Shown: positions 40,266-49,761 of the stretch, piece by piece
Numbering within the stretch: the stretch's first letter is position 1
How the letters are laid out: every line of letters begins with the position of its first letter
Source: Maricaulis sp965228215
Lineage (GTDB): Bacteria > Pseudomonadota > Alphaproteobacteria > Caulobacterales > Maricaulaceae
Length of the DNA stretch: 64,000 nt
Assembly (NCBI GenBank): GCA_965228215.1
Contig: OZ245800.1
Span: 1,860,001 to 1,924,000, forward strand
Direction: 5' to 3'
Program-made: the position numbers and the translations under genes
The notes under the pieces: generated by a model
What the model was told of the DNA's origin: nothing
Database searches by the model: none
What the model saw: only the letters and a program-made list of their open reading frames with translations

Positions 40266-42029
40266 ATGCGCCGTTTTTTGACCCTGGGCGTCTGCCTGGG
40301 TTTCGCCCTGTCCGCCTGCAGCCAGCCGGCCGACACGACCGCCGAAACCGATCCGGCCGCGAGCGGTGAGACCGCCATTGCCGATAACGGTATTCCGGCC
40401 GCTGACACGGTGTATTGGGGCGGGCCGATCCACACCGCCGATGACAGCCGCCCGACGGCCGGCGCCGTCGCCGTGCAGGACGGACGCATCGTTTTCGTGG
40501 GCCCGGACCAGGGCGTGACGATCTGGATCGGCGAGGACACGCAGATCGTCGATCTCAATGGCGGCGCCATGTATCCCGGTTTCACGGACAGCCATGTCCA
40601 TGTGCTCGGTGTCGGTGCCCGCGAACGCACACTCAATCTGGACAGCATCACCTCGATCGCCGAGCTGGTTGAACGGGTCGGCGCCTATGCGGCCGATGTC
40701 GGCAGTGTCGACGTGATCTATGGCCGCGGCTGGATCGAGACCCATTGGCCCGAGGAGCGCTTCCCCAACCGTCAGGATCTCGACGCAGCCGTGCCGGATA
40801 TTCCGGTCGTCCTGGTGCGCGCCGACGGTCACGCCCTGGTGGCGAACAGCGCGGCGCTGGAAGCCGGTGGAATCACGCGCGACAGCATCGCCCCGGAAGG
40901 CGGCGAGATTCTGTTCGACGAAGACGGCGAGCCCACGGGCATGCTGATCGATACCGCGATGTATCCGGTGACCCAGCTGGTCCAGGCCCCGAGCGGAGAT
41001 GTGCGGGCGGATATCTATGCCGAGGGCTCCCAGCGTCTCGCCAGCCTGGGCTGGGCCGGTGCGCATGACATGTCGGTGCCCTATGCCGATGTCGACATGA
41101 TCGAGAGCCTCGCCGGGGCCGATCGCCTGTCGACGCGCGTCTATGTCTCCATCAATCCGGACGGGTTTGCCGCCCTGGCCAATGAAGTCCCGCGCATTGC
41201 CGATGATGGCATGGTCATTACCCGTGCCGTGAAGCTCTACATGGACGGCGCGCTGGGCTCTCGGGGTGCGGCCCTGCTGGAACCCTATAGCGACCGGCCG
41301 GAAACCTCGGGCCTCAACATTGCCGAGGCCGACGAGACGATCGGCGTCTTCGCGCAGGCCCTGCGCAATGGCATCCAGATGAATGTCCACGCCATTGGTG
41401 ACCGCGGCAATCGCCTGCTGCTGGACTGGGTCGAGGAAGCCCAGGCCCAGGTGCCGGCCGAGGAGCGTGCCCGGATCGATCATCGCTGGCGGGACGAACA
41501 CACCCAGATCGTGGACCCGGCGGATTTCAGCCGGTTTGCCGAACTGGGCGTGATCGCCTCCATGCAGCCCAGCCACGCCATCGGCGACCTGCACTTTGCT
41601 CCGGCCCGCCTGGGTGAGGAACGCCTCGACGGCGCCTATGCCTGGCAAAGCCTGCTGGATTCCGGCGCGCGGTTGACGGGCGGTTCCGATGCCCCGGTCG
41701 AGCAGGGCGATCCGCGGATCGAATTCTACGCCGCCGTGGCCCGGGCTGACCTGTCCGGCTTCCAGGGGGAGAATTGGCGTCCGGAAGAGGCGCTGTCTCG
41801 CGAGGACGCGCTGAAACTCTTCACGCTCTGGCCGGCCTATGCCTCCTTCCGCGAGGATGAGCTGGGCTCGATCCAGGTCGGCAAGCGCGCGGATTTCACG
41901 ATTTTCTCGGCCGATATCATGACCATCCCGCATCCGGACATCCTGACGGTGACGCCCTGGATGACCGTGGTCGACGGCACGGTGACCTGGGAGCATCCCG
42001 ACAGCTTCCATAACAGCGATGAGGGATAG
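40266..42029 (+). CDS. Lipoprotein amidohydrolase, YtcJ-like (amidohydro_3)
   Basis: The 587 residues start with a lipoprotein signal (FLTLGVCLGFALSACS). Metal-binding motifs are DSHVHVLGVG, the lysine region AVKLYMDGALGSRGAALLEP, NVHAIGDRGNRLLLD, DHRWRDEHTQI and TGGSDAPVEQGDPR. Such enzymes hydrolyse amides or related exo-bonds; the substrate is unknown. Start at MRRFLT after AAGGGGAG. A long open frame on the opposite strand is a shadow of its codon use. Confidence 0.9.
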   Translation: MRRFLTLGVCLGFALSACSQPADTTAETDPAASGETAIADNGIPAADTVYWGGPIHTADDSRPTAGAVAVQDGRIVFVGPDQGVTIWIGEDTQIVDLNGGAMYPGFTDSHVHVLGVGARERTLNLDSITSIAELVERVGAYAADVGSVDVIYGRGWIETHWPEERFPNRQDLDAAVPDIPVVLVRADGHALVANSAALEAGGITRDSIAPEGGEILFDEDGEPTGMLIDTAMYPVTQLVQAPSGDVRADIYAEGSQRLASLGWAGAHDMSVPYADVDMIESLAGADRLSTRVYVSINPDGFAALANEVPRIADDGMVITRAVKLYMDGALGSRGAALLEPYSDRPETSGLNIAEADETIGVFAQALRNGIQMNVHAIGDRGNRLLLDWVEEAQAQVPAEERARIDHRWRDEHTQIVDPADFSRFAELGVIASMQPSHAIGDLHFAPARLGEERLDGAYAWQSLLDSGARLTGGSDAPVEQGDPRIEFYAAVARADLSGFQGENWRPEEALSREDALKLFTLWPAYASFREDELGSIQVGKRADFTIFSADIMTIPHPDILTVTPWMTVVDGTVTWEHPDSFHNSDEG

Positions 42030-42116
42030 GCCTGCGACGATCTGGCCCGCGCATAGGGCCTATCCGTCCATGAAGGCCGGCCTGCGCTAGTCTCCGCCCG
42101 CACAGAGGAGATCGCC

Positions 42117-42488
42117 ATGCTTGTTGCCGCCGCCGTCCTGACCCTGTTCATTGGCCTTGCTCATTCCTGGCTGGGCGAGAGAAAGATCGTGCAGCCGCTG
42201 CTGGCGCGTGACGACATGCACAGCGTGCTGGGATCGCCGAACATGACCCGGGCCATCATCCGGGGTGCCTGGCACGTCACGACAGTGGCCTGGTGGGGCA
42301 TGGCGGCGATGTTGATCTGGATGGCGCTGGACGCCGGTGCGGGCCGCGACGCCTATCTCTGGGTGTTCACAGCCACATTCGGCTTCTGCGGCGTCGCCTC
42401 GCTGATTTTGGGGCGCGGCAAGCATTTTTCCTGGGCGGTGTTTCTCGCCGCTGCAGCCTGCACGGGCTGGGCCGTGATCGCGGGCTAG
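42117..42488 (+). CDS. Small membrane protein, 123 aa
   Basis: Four hydrophobic segments (LVAAAVLTLFIGLAHSWLG, TVAWWGMAAMLIWMALD, LWVFTATFGFCGVASLIL, WAVFLAAAACTGWAVIAG). Not recognised. GAGGAG upstream. Its end overlaps the end of the next gene on the other strand by 4 bases. Confidence 0.7.
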   Translation: MLVAAAVLTLFIGLAHSWLGERKIVQPLLARDDMHSVLGSPNMTRAIIRGAWHVTTVAWWGMAAMLIWMALDAGAGRDAYLWVFTATFGFCGVASLILGRGKHFSWAVFLAAAACTGWAVIAG

Positions 42489-43456
42489 TTGTCGACCGTG
42501 AAGGCCATCAACAGGGTGCGCTGATCATCGTTGAAATTATCGTCCGACAGGATGACCAGGACCGTCTCGCCGTCGCGGTCGAAGACGTGCAGACCCTCGA
42601 AATTGTCGACTGACTCGCCGGCTTCCAGAGTGCCCAGAAGTTCCGGCACAGCGATCCGGTCCGGGCCCAATGCGTTGATCGGAAGGCGCATCAAGCGGAT
42701 ACGATTGCCCATGCCGCGGCGCCAAAAACGCGCCATGATGTAGACGTGTTCGCCATGGGCATGTAGCGCCGTCACGCCGAAACTGCCATCGCCGGTAACG
42801 CGCAATGGAATCCAGGTCTGACCATCCTCCAGCCAAAAAGTGCGTGGCGAAGTTTCGGTTTCCGGATATTCCACGGCGGCCAGCAGATATCCGCCGGGCA
42901 GGGTGGTCAGGCCTTCCAGGCCGCCAATGTTGGGCAGATTTCCCACGCCAGGCGGGGCCGGGAATTCCACGCCGGAAACCGTGCCGATCCCGCTCCAGTC
43001 CTCACCGAGATCATAGGTGTTGATCCGATGCTCGCGTTCGAAACTGACGGCGTATTGGCCATTGCCGAGATCGGCGATCGTCTCGGAATCCGCGGCCTCG
43101 CCGGTCAGGGTCTGGCCTTCGCGGCCCAGGATCGGGGCGATGGTGACCGCGGCAACCGAAACCGGTGCGCCCTCATCATTCCAGCGCAGTTCGGCCGTCA
43201 TCCAGTCTGCGCTGTCGGACACGGCCAGCAGGCGCGAACCGTCGGCATTGAGCTGCAGGGCCGACCAGCCGCCGAAACGCTGATCGCTGTGCTCGATAGA
43301 AATGCCCCCCAGATAGGTCAGGCCATCGAGGTCGCGCCGGTCCGGCTCGGCCTCGTAGAGCGGGATTTCCGTGCTCGATGTCGAGGCGTAGGTATTGTCA
43401 CCGGGTTGGGAACAGGCAGCGACGGCCAAAACGGTCAGGCTTGCAATCCAGCGCAT
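42485..43456 (-). CDS. Esterase-like phytase-family lipoprotein
   Basis: The 323 residues have a lipoprotein signal (IASLTVLAVAACSQ) and a beta-propeller-like domain of the esterase-like-activity-of-phytase family (DLDGLTYLGGISIEHSDQ, DGSRLLAVSDSADWMTAE, GLEGLTTLPGGYLLAAVEY, NFEGLHVFDRDGETVLVIL). Probably periplasmic with a calcium-bound propeller. The start at MRWIASL is preceded by GGGAGATTTCA. It is 12 bases past the end of cobT (overlapping with the longer start). Confidence 0.85.
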   Translation of the reverse strand: MRWIASLTVLAVAACSQPGDNTYASTSSTEIPLYEAEPDRRDLDGLTYLGGISIEHSDQRFGGWSALQLNADGSRLLAVSDSADWMTAELRWNDEGAPVSVAAVTIAPILGREGQTLTGEAADSETIADLGNGQYAVSFEREHRINTYDLGEDWSGIGTVSGVEFPAPPGVGNLPNIGGLEGLTTLPGGYLLAAVEYPETETSPRTFWLEDGQTWIPLRVTGDGSFGVTALHAHGEHVYIMARFWRRGMGNRIRLMRLPINALGPDRIAVPELLGTLEAGESVDNFEGLHVFDRDGETVLVILSDDNFNDDQRTLLMAFTVDN

Positions 43457-43467
43457 TGAAATCTCCC

Positions 43468-45375
43468 TCAAACCCGACCGCTGATGGATGAGAAATCCAC
43501 GCGTTTCACGCCAGCCGTCGGTCCGTTGGTGCCCGTCGAGAAGCCCTTGCCCGGTGCGCTTTCATCATCGAAGAGCGCTGCCAGCTGGTCGGTCATGGCG
43601 CCGCCGAGCTGGTCGACATCATTGATCGTCACGGCGCGGCGATACCAGCGGGTCACGTCATGGCCGATACCAATGGCCAGAAGTTCGACCTCCGACCGGG
43701 TCTCGATCAGGGCGATGGTCTCGCGCAGGTGTTTTTCCAGATAGCCCGGTGCATTGGCCGATTGGGTGCCGTCATCGACCGGGGCGCCGTCGGAAATCAC
43801 CATCAGGATGCGGCGCTGTTCCGGTCGCGCACCGAGACGTTTCCAGGCCCAGAGCAGGGCCTCGCCGTCGATGTTTTCCTTGAGAATGCCTTCGCGCGCC
43901 ATCAGGCCGAGATTGACCCGGGCCCGGCGCCAGGGCGTGTCGGCGGACTTGTAGATGATGTGGCGCAGCTCGTTCAGGCGGCCGGGATGAGCCGGCTTGC
44001 CCTCGGCGAGCCATTTCTCCTTGGCCTTGCCGCCCTTCCAGGCGCGCGTGGTGAAGCCGAGGATCTCGGTTTTGACGCTGCAGCGTTCCAGCGTTCGGGC
44101 CAGGATGTCGGCACAGGCAGCCGCGACCGTGATGGGCCGTCCGCGCATCGAGCCGGAATTGTCGATCAGCAGGGTCACGATCGTATCGCGGAACTCGGTA
44201 TCGGCTTCCTGCTTGTAGGACAGGGGCAGGGTCGGGTCGGCGATCACCCGGGCCAGGCGCGATCCGTCGAGCACGCCTTCCTCGAGGTCGAATTTCCAGG
44301 AGCGTTCCTGCTGCGCCATCAGGCGACGCTGCAGGCGGTTGGCCAGGCGCCCGACGACGCTGTCCATGCCCTTCAAGGCATTGTCGAGATATTTGCGGAG
44401 GCGTTCGAGCTCTTCCTCGTCGCACATGTCGCTGGCCTGCACGACCTCGTCGAATTCGCGCGTGAAGACCTTGTAGGCCTTGGCGGTCTCCTCGCCGGGC
44501 GGCTGCCAGTTCGGGCGCAGGGCCGTCTGGGCTGCGCCGTCATCATCCATCGCGTCCATGCGCGTGTCGGCGTCTTCGGTATCGGCCGTGATGTCGTCCT
44601 GGTCGGCGGCTGTGCCCTCGGCGTCTGCCTTGTCCGGTTCTTCGCCGCGCGTGGGCTCGTCGTCGGTGTCCTCGCCGGTGCGTTGTTCGCGCTCGACGCC
44701 TTCGTCCTCGTCTTCCGGATTTTCGGATTCTTCGGGATCTCCGCCCAGCTCGTCGGCGAGGTCGAGATCCTGGATCACCGTGCGCAGGGAGTCGGCAAAG
44801 GCCGCCTGGTCGTCGACATTGCCGGCCAGCATGTCCATCGACAGGGCGGCCCGCGATTCCAGCTGTTCGCGCCAGAGCTCCATCAGGCCGGCCGCTTCTT
44901 CCGGAACCGGGCGGCCCGTCACGCGTTCGCGCAGGAGCAGGGCCAGGGCTTCTTCCATGGGGGCGGATTGCCGGTCCTCGACGCGTTGCCAGCCCTTGCG
45001 GCGACAGCGTTCCACCAGGGCCGAGTCGAGATTCTCCGCCATGCCGCGCATGTCGCGTGCCCCGATGCTCTCCACCCGCGCCTGTTCGGCGGCATGGAAG
45101 ATCGCGCGGGCGGTCGCGCCGGGCGGCAAGGCTTTGACGTGTGCCGTTTCGTCGTGGTGGGCGAGGCGCAGGGCGAGGGCATCGGCACGGCCACGGATGG
45201 CGCTTGCGGCGCGGGCAGAGGGTTCGGCGCCCGGATTGGGCAGGACGATCCGTCCGCCGGAATAGCCGGCGATCTCGCCGCCGAAACGCACGTCCAGCTC
45301 CTTGTCACCCGCGATGGCACGGGTGGTTATGGAAAGGGCTCGTTTGAACGCGTCGGGATCGGAAGGCGGGCACAT
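43468..45375 (-). CDS. cobT: Aerobic cobaltochelatase subunit CobT
   Basis: Part of the CobNST complex that inserts cobalt into hydrogenobyrinate diamide. The 635 residues include an N-terminal domain (about 1-210), a very acidic linker (about 210-280) and a C-terminal von Willebrand factor A domain with the MIDAS motif DNSGSMRG. AAA partner cobS is 8.2 kb away at 53605, not adjacent as in many relatives. The window has no cobN. Confidence 0.95.
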   Translation of the reverse strand: MCPPSDPDAFKRALSITTRAIAGDKELDVRFGGEIAGYSGGRIVLPNPGAEPSARAASAIRGRADALALRLAHHDETAHVKALPPGATARAIFHAAEQARVESIGARDMRGMAENLDSALVERCRRKGWQRVEDRQSAPMEEALALLLRERVTGRPVPEEAAGLMELWREQLESRAALSMDMLAGNVDDQAAFADSLRTVIQDLDLADELGGDPEESENPEDEDEGVEREQRTGEDTDDEPTRGEEPDKADAEGTAADQDDITADTEDADTRMDAMDDDGAAQTALRPNWQPPGEETAKAYKVFTREFDEVVQASDMCDEEELERLRKYLDNALKGMDSVVGRLANRLQRRLMAQQERSWKFDLEEGVLDGSRLARVIADPTLPLSYKQEADTEFRDTIVTLLIDNSGSMRGRPITVAAACADILARTLERCSVKTEILGFTTRAWKGGKAKEKWLAEGKPAHPGRLNELRHIIYKSADTPWRRARVNLGLMAREGILKENIDGEALLWAWKRLGARPEQRRILMVISDGAPVDDGTQSANAPGYLEKHLRETIALIETRSEVELLAIGIGHDVTRWYRRAVTINDVDQLGGAMTDQLAALFDDESAPGKGFSTGTNGPTAGVKRVDFSSISGRV

Positions 45376-45543
45376 GCGCGCAACCTATCCCGTTCCTGAG
45401 AAAAGTCGATCCGCCGGGCCATCACGCTGTGTAAACGAAGCAGCAACCATGTTTCGGCACCCTTCTGCTCAACTGCCCGCATAGACGGGCGCAACACGCC
45501 TGACCGGATAACCGGCAGGCACCATGGTGGCGAGACGGTATCG

Positions 45544-46392
45544 ATGAGCTTTTCGGTTCATTCGATGGCCGGCGTGAATGCTTCCTTGCGACATCTAGAA
45601 GGTCTGTCACGGGACAAGCTTGCCGTGGAGACCCGGATCGCAACGGGGCTGAAAGTCGGCAGTGCCAGGGATAATGGCACGGTCTGGGCGATGGCCCGGG
45701 GCATGCGTGCGGCCAATGAGAGCCGGTCCGCCGCCATGCGTTCCATCGATTTTGCCACCGGAACCGTCGAAGTCGCACTCGCGGCAGCCACCGGTATTTC
45801 CGATATCATGGGCGAGATGAAATCGAAGCTTGTCGCGGCGACCGACAAGGGGCTGGACGAGCAGTCCTGGCGCACTCTGATGGGGGAATACATAACGCTG
45901 GGCAATGAGATCACCCGCCTCGTGGATGCTGCCGAGTTTGACGGCAAGAATCTGCTCGAGGCCGGTGCGACGGATCTCAGCGTCCTGATCAATGATGATC
46001 CTTCAGAGACGATGACCATTGGTGCCGAGGATCTCGGTGACGGCAATGGCATTCTCGACGTCGCCCTGACCGGCACGCTGCCCTACGCCGATGACAGCGT
46101 GGTCACCAGCCAGCCCGACCAGGCGATGGTGGCAACTTTCGAGGCCTCGATGACGGCCGTGAATGCAGCGGTCTCACGCCTCGGCGTCAGCCTGAAGACG
46201 CTGGCGGTCCAGAAAGAACTGCTGGGCAAGACGATGGATGTCACCGAAGCCGGCATCGGCAATCTTGTCGATGCGAATCTGGGACGCGAGAGCGCTCGTC
46301 TTGCGGCCATGCGGGTCCGAGTAGACCTCGGTCAGCAATCGCTGGAAATCGCCAACCGGGCTCCGGCCATGATCCTGGGCTTCTTCCGCTAG
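45544..46392 (+). CDS. Divergent flagellin
   Basis: Flagellin of 282 residues with recognisable N-terminal (HLEGLSRDKLAVETRIATGL, AMARGMRAANESRSAAMRSI) and C-terminal (DANLGRESARLAAMRVRVDL, QQSLEIANRAPAMILGFFR) coiled-coil D0/D1 regions and a short variable centre (about 150-195). No other flagellar genes are nearby, so it is an orphan copy, probably a minor or specialised filament subunit. Confidence 0.88.
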   Translation: MSFSVHSMAGVNASLRHLEGLSRDKLAVETRIATGLKVGSARDNGTVWAMARGMRAANESRSAAMRSIDFATGTVEVALAAATGISDIMGEMKSKLVAATDKGLDEQSWRTLMGEYITLGNEITRLVDAAEFDGKNLLEAGATDLSVLINDDPSETMTIGAEDLGDGNGILDVALTGTLPYADDSVVTSQPDQAMVATFEASMTAVNAAVSRLGVSLKTLAVQKELLGKTMDVTEAGIGNLVDANLGRESARLAAMRVRVDLGQQSLEIANRAPAMILGFFR

Positions 46393-46394
46393 GC

Positions 46395-46697
46395 TCAGCT
46401 GTCCAGCTTGTAGTGCCTAGAGAGGAGTTCGATAAGCTCGCCGATCTTGGCGCGCTGTTCGGCCGGATCGCCCTGTTCGATCGCCGTTTCGAGACAGTGG
46501 CGCGAATGATCCTTGAGGACTTCACGCTCCACCGAGGCCAGGGCCGACTTCACCGCAGACAATTGCGTCAGCACGTCGATGCAATAGCGATCTTCCTCGA
46601 GCATTCGGCTCACGCCGCGTACCTGGCCCTCGATACGATTGAGGCGGCTGATGGTCTTTTTGCGGGTGGCGGCGAGGTCTGGGCTGATCACGGTCAT
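46395..46697 (-). CDS. csoR: CsoR-type copper-sensing repressor
   Basis: The 100-residue helical repressor shows SRLNRIEGQVRGVSRMLEED and the copper site Cys39 (RYCIDVLTQLSAVKSAL), His64 and Cys68 (DHSRHCLET), the Cys-His-Cys set of copper sensors rather than the nickel or formaldehyde types. It is divergent from the copper cluster 46737-50477 with the operator in between. Copper binding would release the DNA. Confidence 0.92.
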   Translation of the reverse strand: MTVISPDLAATRKKTISRLNRIEGQVRGVSRMLEEDRYCIDVLTQLSAVKSALASVEREVLKDHSRHCLETAIEQGDPAEQRAKIGELIELLSRHYKLDS

Positions 46698-46706
46698 CTC
46701 GCTTGT

Positions 46707-46723
46707 ATACCCCCAGGGGGTAT
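46707..46723. promoter_or_regulatory. CsoR operator
   Basis: ATACCCCC-A-GGGGGTAT is a perfect 17-base palindrome with G/C tracts as in CsoR/RcnR-family operators, located in the 39-base gap between csoR and the divergent TolC-like gene. It can control both. Confidence 0.88.
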
Positions 46724-46736
46724 GTTACGGCAAGTC

Positions 46737-48080
46737 ATGAGTCAGATTTCACGAGCGGTACTTGTCCTCGCGGCAAGCTTGGTACTGGCGGGTTGCGCCA
46801 GCCTCTCCCCGTCCGAGGTCGTGAGCGAGAGCCGCGCAGATGCCCTTGCTCGTGCCGGGTTCACCGACGGAGCCCAGCCCGGTCTCGATACGGCGAACGC
46901 GGTGATTGCTGCGGGCTTCGAGAGCAATCAGGACCTGGCGGCAGATTTCCTGGATGCGGGGCTGGCGGCTGCCGACTGGCAGTCTGCTGCGCGCCCGGCG
47001 AATCCGGTCGTGGAGTTCGTGACTTTCCCCGATGATGGCCATGGCCGCGTCTACGATATCGACCTGATGGCTTCTGTGATGGGGCTGGTGGCTACGCCCT
47101 GGCGCGCCCGGGCGGCCCGGGCGCGGTTCGAACAGGCCCAGAGCCTCGCCATATTGCGCGCCGTCGACTATGCCGCCGAGCTTGAATCCGCCTGGATTTC
47201 CGCGATCGCGGCCCGTCAGCGACTGGACCTGCAGGCGCGCAATCTCAGCTCCGCAGAAGCCGCGATGGTGGTGGCCGAGGAAATCCGCAATGCCGGCAAT
47301 TCACCCGAGATAGACCTGGCGCGGGAGCGGGCCTTCATGCTCCAGGCCGCCATGGCGGAACGATCCGCCCGGCTGGAGGCCGAGCAGGCCCGACACGCGC
47401 TGGAAGTCCTGCTCGGGCGTCCTGTTGATCTGACCGCGCTTCCCGACCGTATGCCCGACCTGCCCGCTAACCCGCAGATGCCGGACCGCGAGACACTTCA
47501 CGAGGCCAGCCTGGTCCTCGACAGCGCGCGCCGCGACGTCGAAGCCGCGTCGCAGGAGGCAGGCCTGGAGAACTGGGCCAGCCTGCTCGAGCATGCCGAA
47601 CTGGGCCTGGCCTGGGAGCGCGAGGATCGCGACTGGCATCGTGGCTGGACCGCGGAATTCTCGCTGCCTGTTTTCGACCAGGGACAGGCCCGCCGGGCTC
47701 GAGCCCGGTTGATGGCGGAACAGTCTCTTGCGCGCTACGCGGCGAGACTGGCCGAGATCAATTCCGCCGCCGACAACGCCGCGCTCACGCAAGCGCTCGC
47801 CCTTGAGCAATGGCAGGCGGTTGAACGCGATGTATTGCCAGCCAGTGAGGCCGTGCTCGAGGAGACGCTGCTGCAGTACAATGCGATGCAGCTGGGTGTT
47901 TTCGAATTGCTGCGCGCCTTCGAGATGCGGATCGAGGCCGGACGCATCTGGGTGGATGCCCAGGAGACCGCGCATCTCGCCGCCATCCAGTTGCGCCGAC
48001 TGCGCGCGGGCGGCTCGCCCGGAAACGCGCCGGACATGGCGGCACCGTCTTCCGGCGGTCGCGATGAGGGAGGTCACTGA
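46737..48080 (+). CDS. TolC-family outer-membrane efflux lipoprotein
   Basis: The 447 residues start with a lipoprotein signal (LVLAASLVLAGCAS) and continue with the TolC-like duplicated coiled-coil helices (AELESAWISAIAARQRLDLQ, NSPEIDLARERAFMLQAAMA, LLQYNAMQLGVFELLRAFEM). As an outer-membrane channel it normally works with an RND pump and adaptor, but none is encoded here. First gene of the copper-inducible operon; start MSQISRAV lies 13 bases past the CsoR operator. It ends in TGATG, overlapping the oxidase gene. Confidence 0.88.
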   Translation: MSQISRAVLVLAASLVLAGCASLSPSEVVSESRADALARAGFTDGAQPGLDTANAVIAAGFESNQDLAADFLDAGLAAADWQSAARPANPVVEFVTFPDDGHGRVYDIDLMASVMGLVATPWRARAARARFEQAQSLAILRAVDYAAELESAWISAIAARQRLDLQARNLSSAEAAMVVAEEIRNAGNSPEIDLARERAFMLQAAMAERSARLEAEQARHALEVLLGRPVDLTALPDRMPDLPANPQMPDRETLHEASLVLDSARRDVEAASQEAGLENWASLLEHAELGLAWEREDRDWHRGWTAEFSLPVFDQGQARRARARLMAEQSLARYAARLAEINSAADNAALTQALALEQWQAVERDVLPASEAVLEETLLQYNAMQLGVFELLRAFEMRIEAGRIWVDAQETAHLAAIQLRRLRAGGSPGNAPDMAAPSSGGRDEGGH

Positions 48081-49408
48081 TGCCGATTTCCAGACGAGAT
48101 GCCCTGCTGGCGAGTGGAGCCGGACTGGCAGCGATGGGGCTGGCCTCCGGCAAGGCATCGGCGCAGACCGTGCCTCCGAAAGTCCACTCGGCCAGCGTCG
48201 ATCACGGGGAAAGCTACCAGGCGGGTCGTCCGGGCCAGGACTACCGCCCCGTTGTGACGCCGGATGGTGTGACACTGCCCTACGAGGTCCGGGGGCGCGT
48301 GAAAGTCTTCCACCTCGTCGCCGAAGAGGTGGAGCATGAGTTTGCGCCGGGCCTGTCCGCGACCACCTGGGGCTACAACGGCCGCACTCACGGGCCGACG
48401 ATCGAGGCGGTCGAGGGTGACCGCGTCCGGGTCTATGTCACCAATCGTTTGCCGGCACCCACGACCGTGCACTGGCACGGCGTGATCCTGCCCTCGGGCA
48501 TGGATGGTGTCGGCGGCCTGAACCAGCGCTCGATCATGCCGGGAGAGACTTTCGTCTACGAGTGGACCTTCGTTCAGCACGGCACATTCATGTACCACTC
48601 GCATCATGACGAGATGACCCAGATGGCGCTCGGCCTGATGGGCATGATCGTCGTGCATCCAAGACGGCCCAACGGACCTCTGCCAGACCGCGATTACGCG
48701 ATCATGCTGTCGGAATGGTATCTGCCTCCGGGCGCCTCCCGGCCGGACCCGAATGCCATGGGGGATTTCAACATCCTGACCATGAATGCCCGCTGTTATC
48801 CAGGCACATCGCCCCTGGTCGCGGCGCAGGGCGAGCGCGTGCGGATCCGCCTGGGCAATTTGTCGGCGATGGACCACCACCCGATCCACCTGCACGGCTA
48901 TGCCTTCCAGGTCACCGAGACCGATGGCGGCATCATTCCGGAAACCGCCCGTCATCCCGACACGACGGTCCTGGTGCCGACCGGCGCCACGCGGACGATC
49001 GAATTCGTGGCGGACAATCCCGGTGACTGGGCGATGCACTGCCACATGACCCACCACGTCATGAACCAGATGGGCCATGAAATACCGAACCTGACCGGTG
49101 TGAACGCCCGGCGTATCGACCGGGCCGTCGGCTCCTTGCTGCCCACCTACATGACGATGGGTCAGGACGGTATGGGCGAGATGGGGGCGCATCTGGAGAT
49201 GGGGCATATGCCGATCCCGGATAATTCCCTGCCGATGATCGGCGCGCGTGGTCCGCGCGACTACATCACGATGGGTGGAATGTTCACCATTCTCAAGGTA
49301 AGGCCGGGGCTGTCAGGCAGTGACGATCCGGGCTGGTACGACAATCCGGAAGGCGAGGCGCGGCTGGCCAGTGCAGACGAGCTTGCCCGGGACAATATCG
49401 ACGTCTGA
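48080..49408 (+). CDS. Multicopper oxidase, Tat-exported, copper-tolerance type
   Basis: Periplasmic oxidase likely converting Cu(I) to less toxic Cu(II). The 442 residues begin with a twin-arginine signal (SRRDALLASGAGLAAMGLAS). All four copper motifs are intact: HWHG (His131, 133), HSH (173, 175), HPIHLHG (267, 270, 272), and HCHMTHHVMNQM with type-1 ligands Cys321, His326 and Met331. A Met-rich stretch near the C-terminus (MTMGQDGMGEMGAHLEMGHM) resembles copper-binding loops of CueO/CopA. Confidence 0.94.
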   Translation: MPISRRDALLASGAGLAAMGLASGKASAQTVPPKVHSASVDHGESYQAGRPGQDYRPVVTPDGVTLPYEVRGRVKVFHLVAEEVEHEFAPGLSATTWGYNGRTHGPTIEAVEGDRVRVYVTNRLPAPTTVHWHGVILPSGMDGVGGLNQRSIMPGETFVYEWTFVQHGTFMYHSHHDEMTQMALGLMGMIVVHPRRPNGPLPDRDYAIMLSEWYLPPGASRPDPNAMGDFNILTMNARCYPGTSPLVAAQGERVRIRLGNLSAMDHHPIHLHGYAFQVTETDGGIIPETARHPDTTVLVPTGATRTIEFVADNPGDWAMHCHMTHHVMNQMGHEIPNLTGVNARRIDRAVGSLLPTYMTMGQDGMGEMGAHLEMGHMPIPDNSLPMIGARGPRDYITMGGMFTILKVRPGLSGSDDPGWYDNPEGEARLASADELARDNIDV

Positions 49409-49428
49409 TTTCGACGGAGGGGACAGAA

Positions 49429-49761
49429 ATGATCGATCTTCTTGTGAGCGCACTGATGGCGGCCGGCACATCCGGCCTCGATCACGGCCATAATCATTCC
49501 CACGATGCCCACGTCGACGGGACAGCCTCGACGGTTGCCGCCGATGTCCGCACGGTGGATGTCGAGGCCCGGACGGCCTTGCTGCGGCACGAGGCCATGA
49601 CCGAACTCGGCATGCCCTCCATGGTGATGCAGTTCTCGATCGCAGACGATGTCGATATCGACCTCTTCGAGCCGGGCGCGGCGCTGACGATCACTGCCAC
49701 GAATGGCGAGGACGGCCTGCAGGTCATCGCGGCCGAAATCGAACACGGCCATCACGAATGA
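49429..49761 (+). CDS. CusF-like periplasmic copper-binding protein
   Basis: The 110 residues comprise an N-terminal hydrophobic segment, a His-rich stretch (GLDHGHNHSHDAHVDG) and a CusF-type small beta-barrel: LLRHEAMTELGMPSMVMQF has the His and two Met ligands; the tryptophan that caps copper in CusF is not at the usual place. It likely shuttles Cu(I) to the oxidase. GGAGGGG precedes ATG. Its stop overlaps the next start. Confidence 0.8.
   Translation: MIDLLVSALMAAGTSGLDHGHNHSHDAHVDGTASTVAADVRTVDVEARTALLRHEAMTELGMPSMVMQFSIADDVDIDLFEPGAALTITATNGEDGLQVIAAEIEHGHHE

Noticed and set aside
40260..42011. 583-codon open frame antisense to the YtcJ-like amidohydrolase
   Set aside because: Shadow of the sense gene, which has lipobox and metal motifs; the antisense product has no coherent family pattern.
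43660..45399. 579-codon open frame antisense to cobT
   Set aside because: Shadow frame; cobT is a clear family member with a MIDAS motif.
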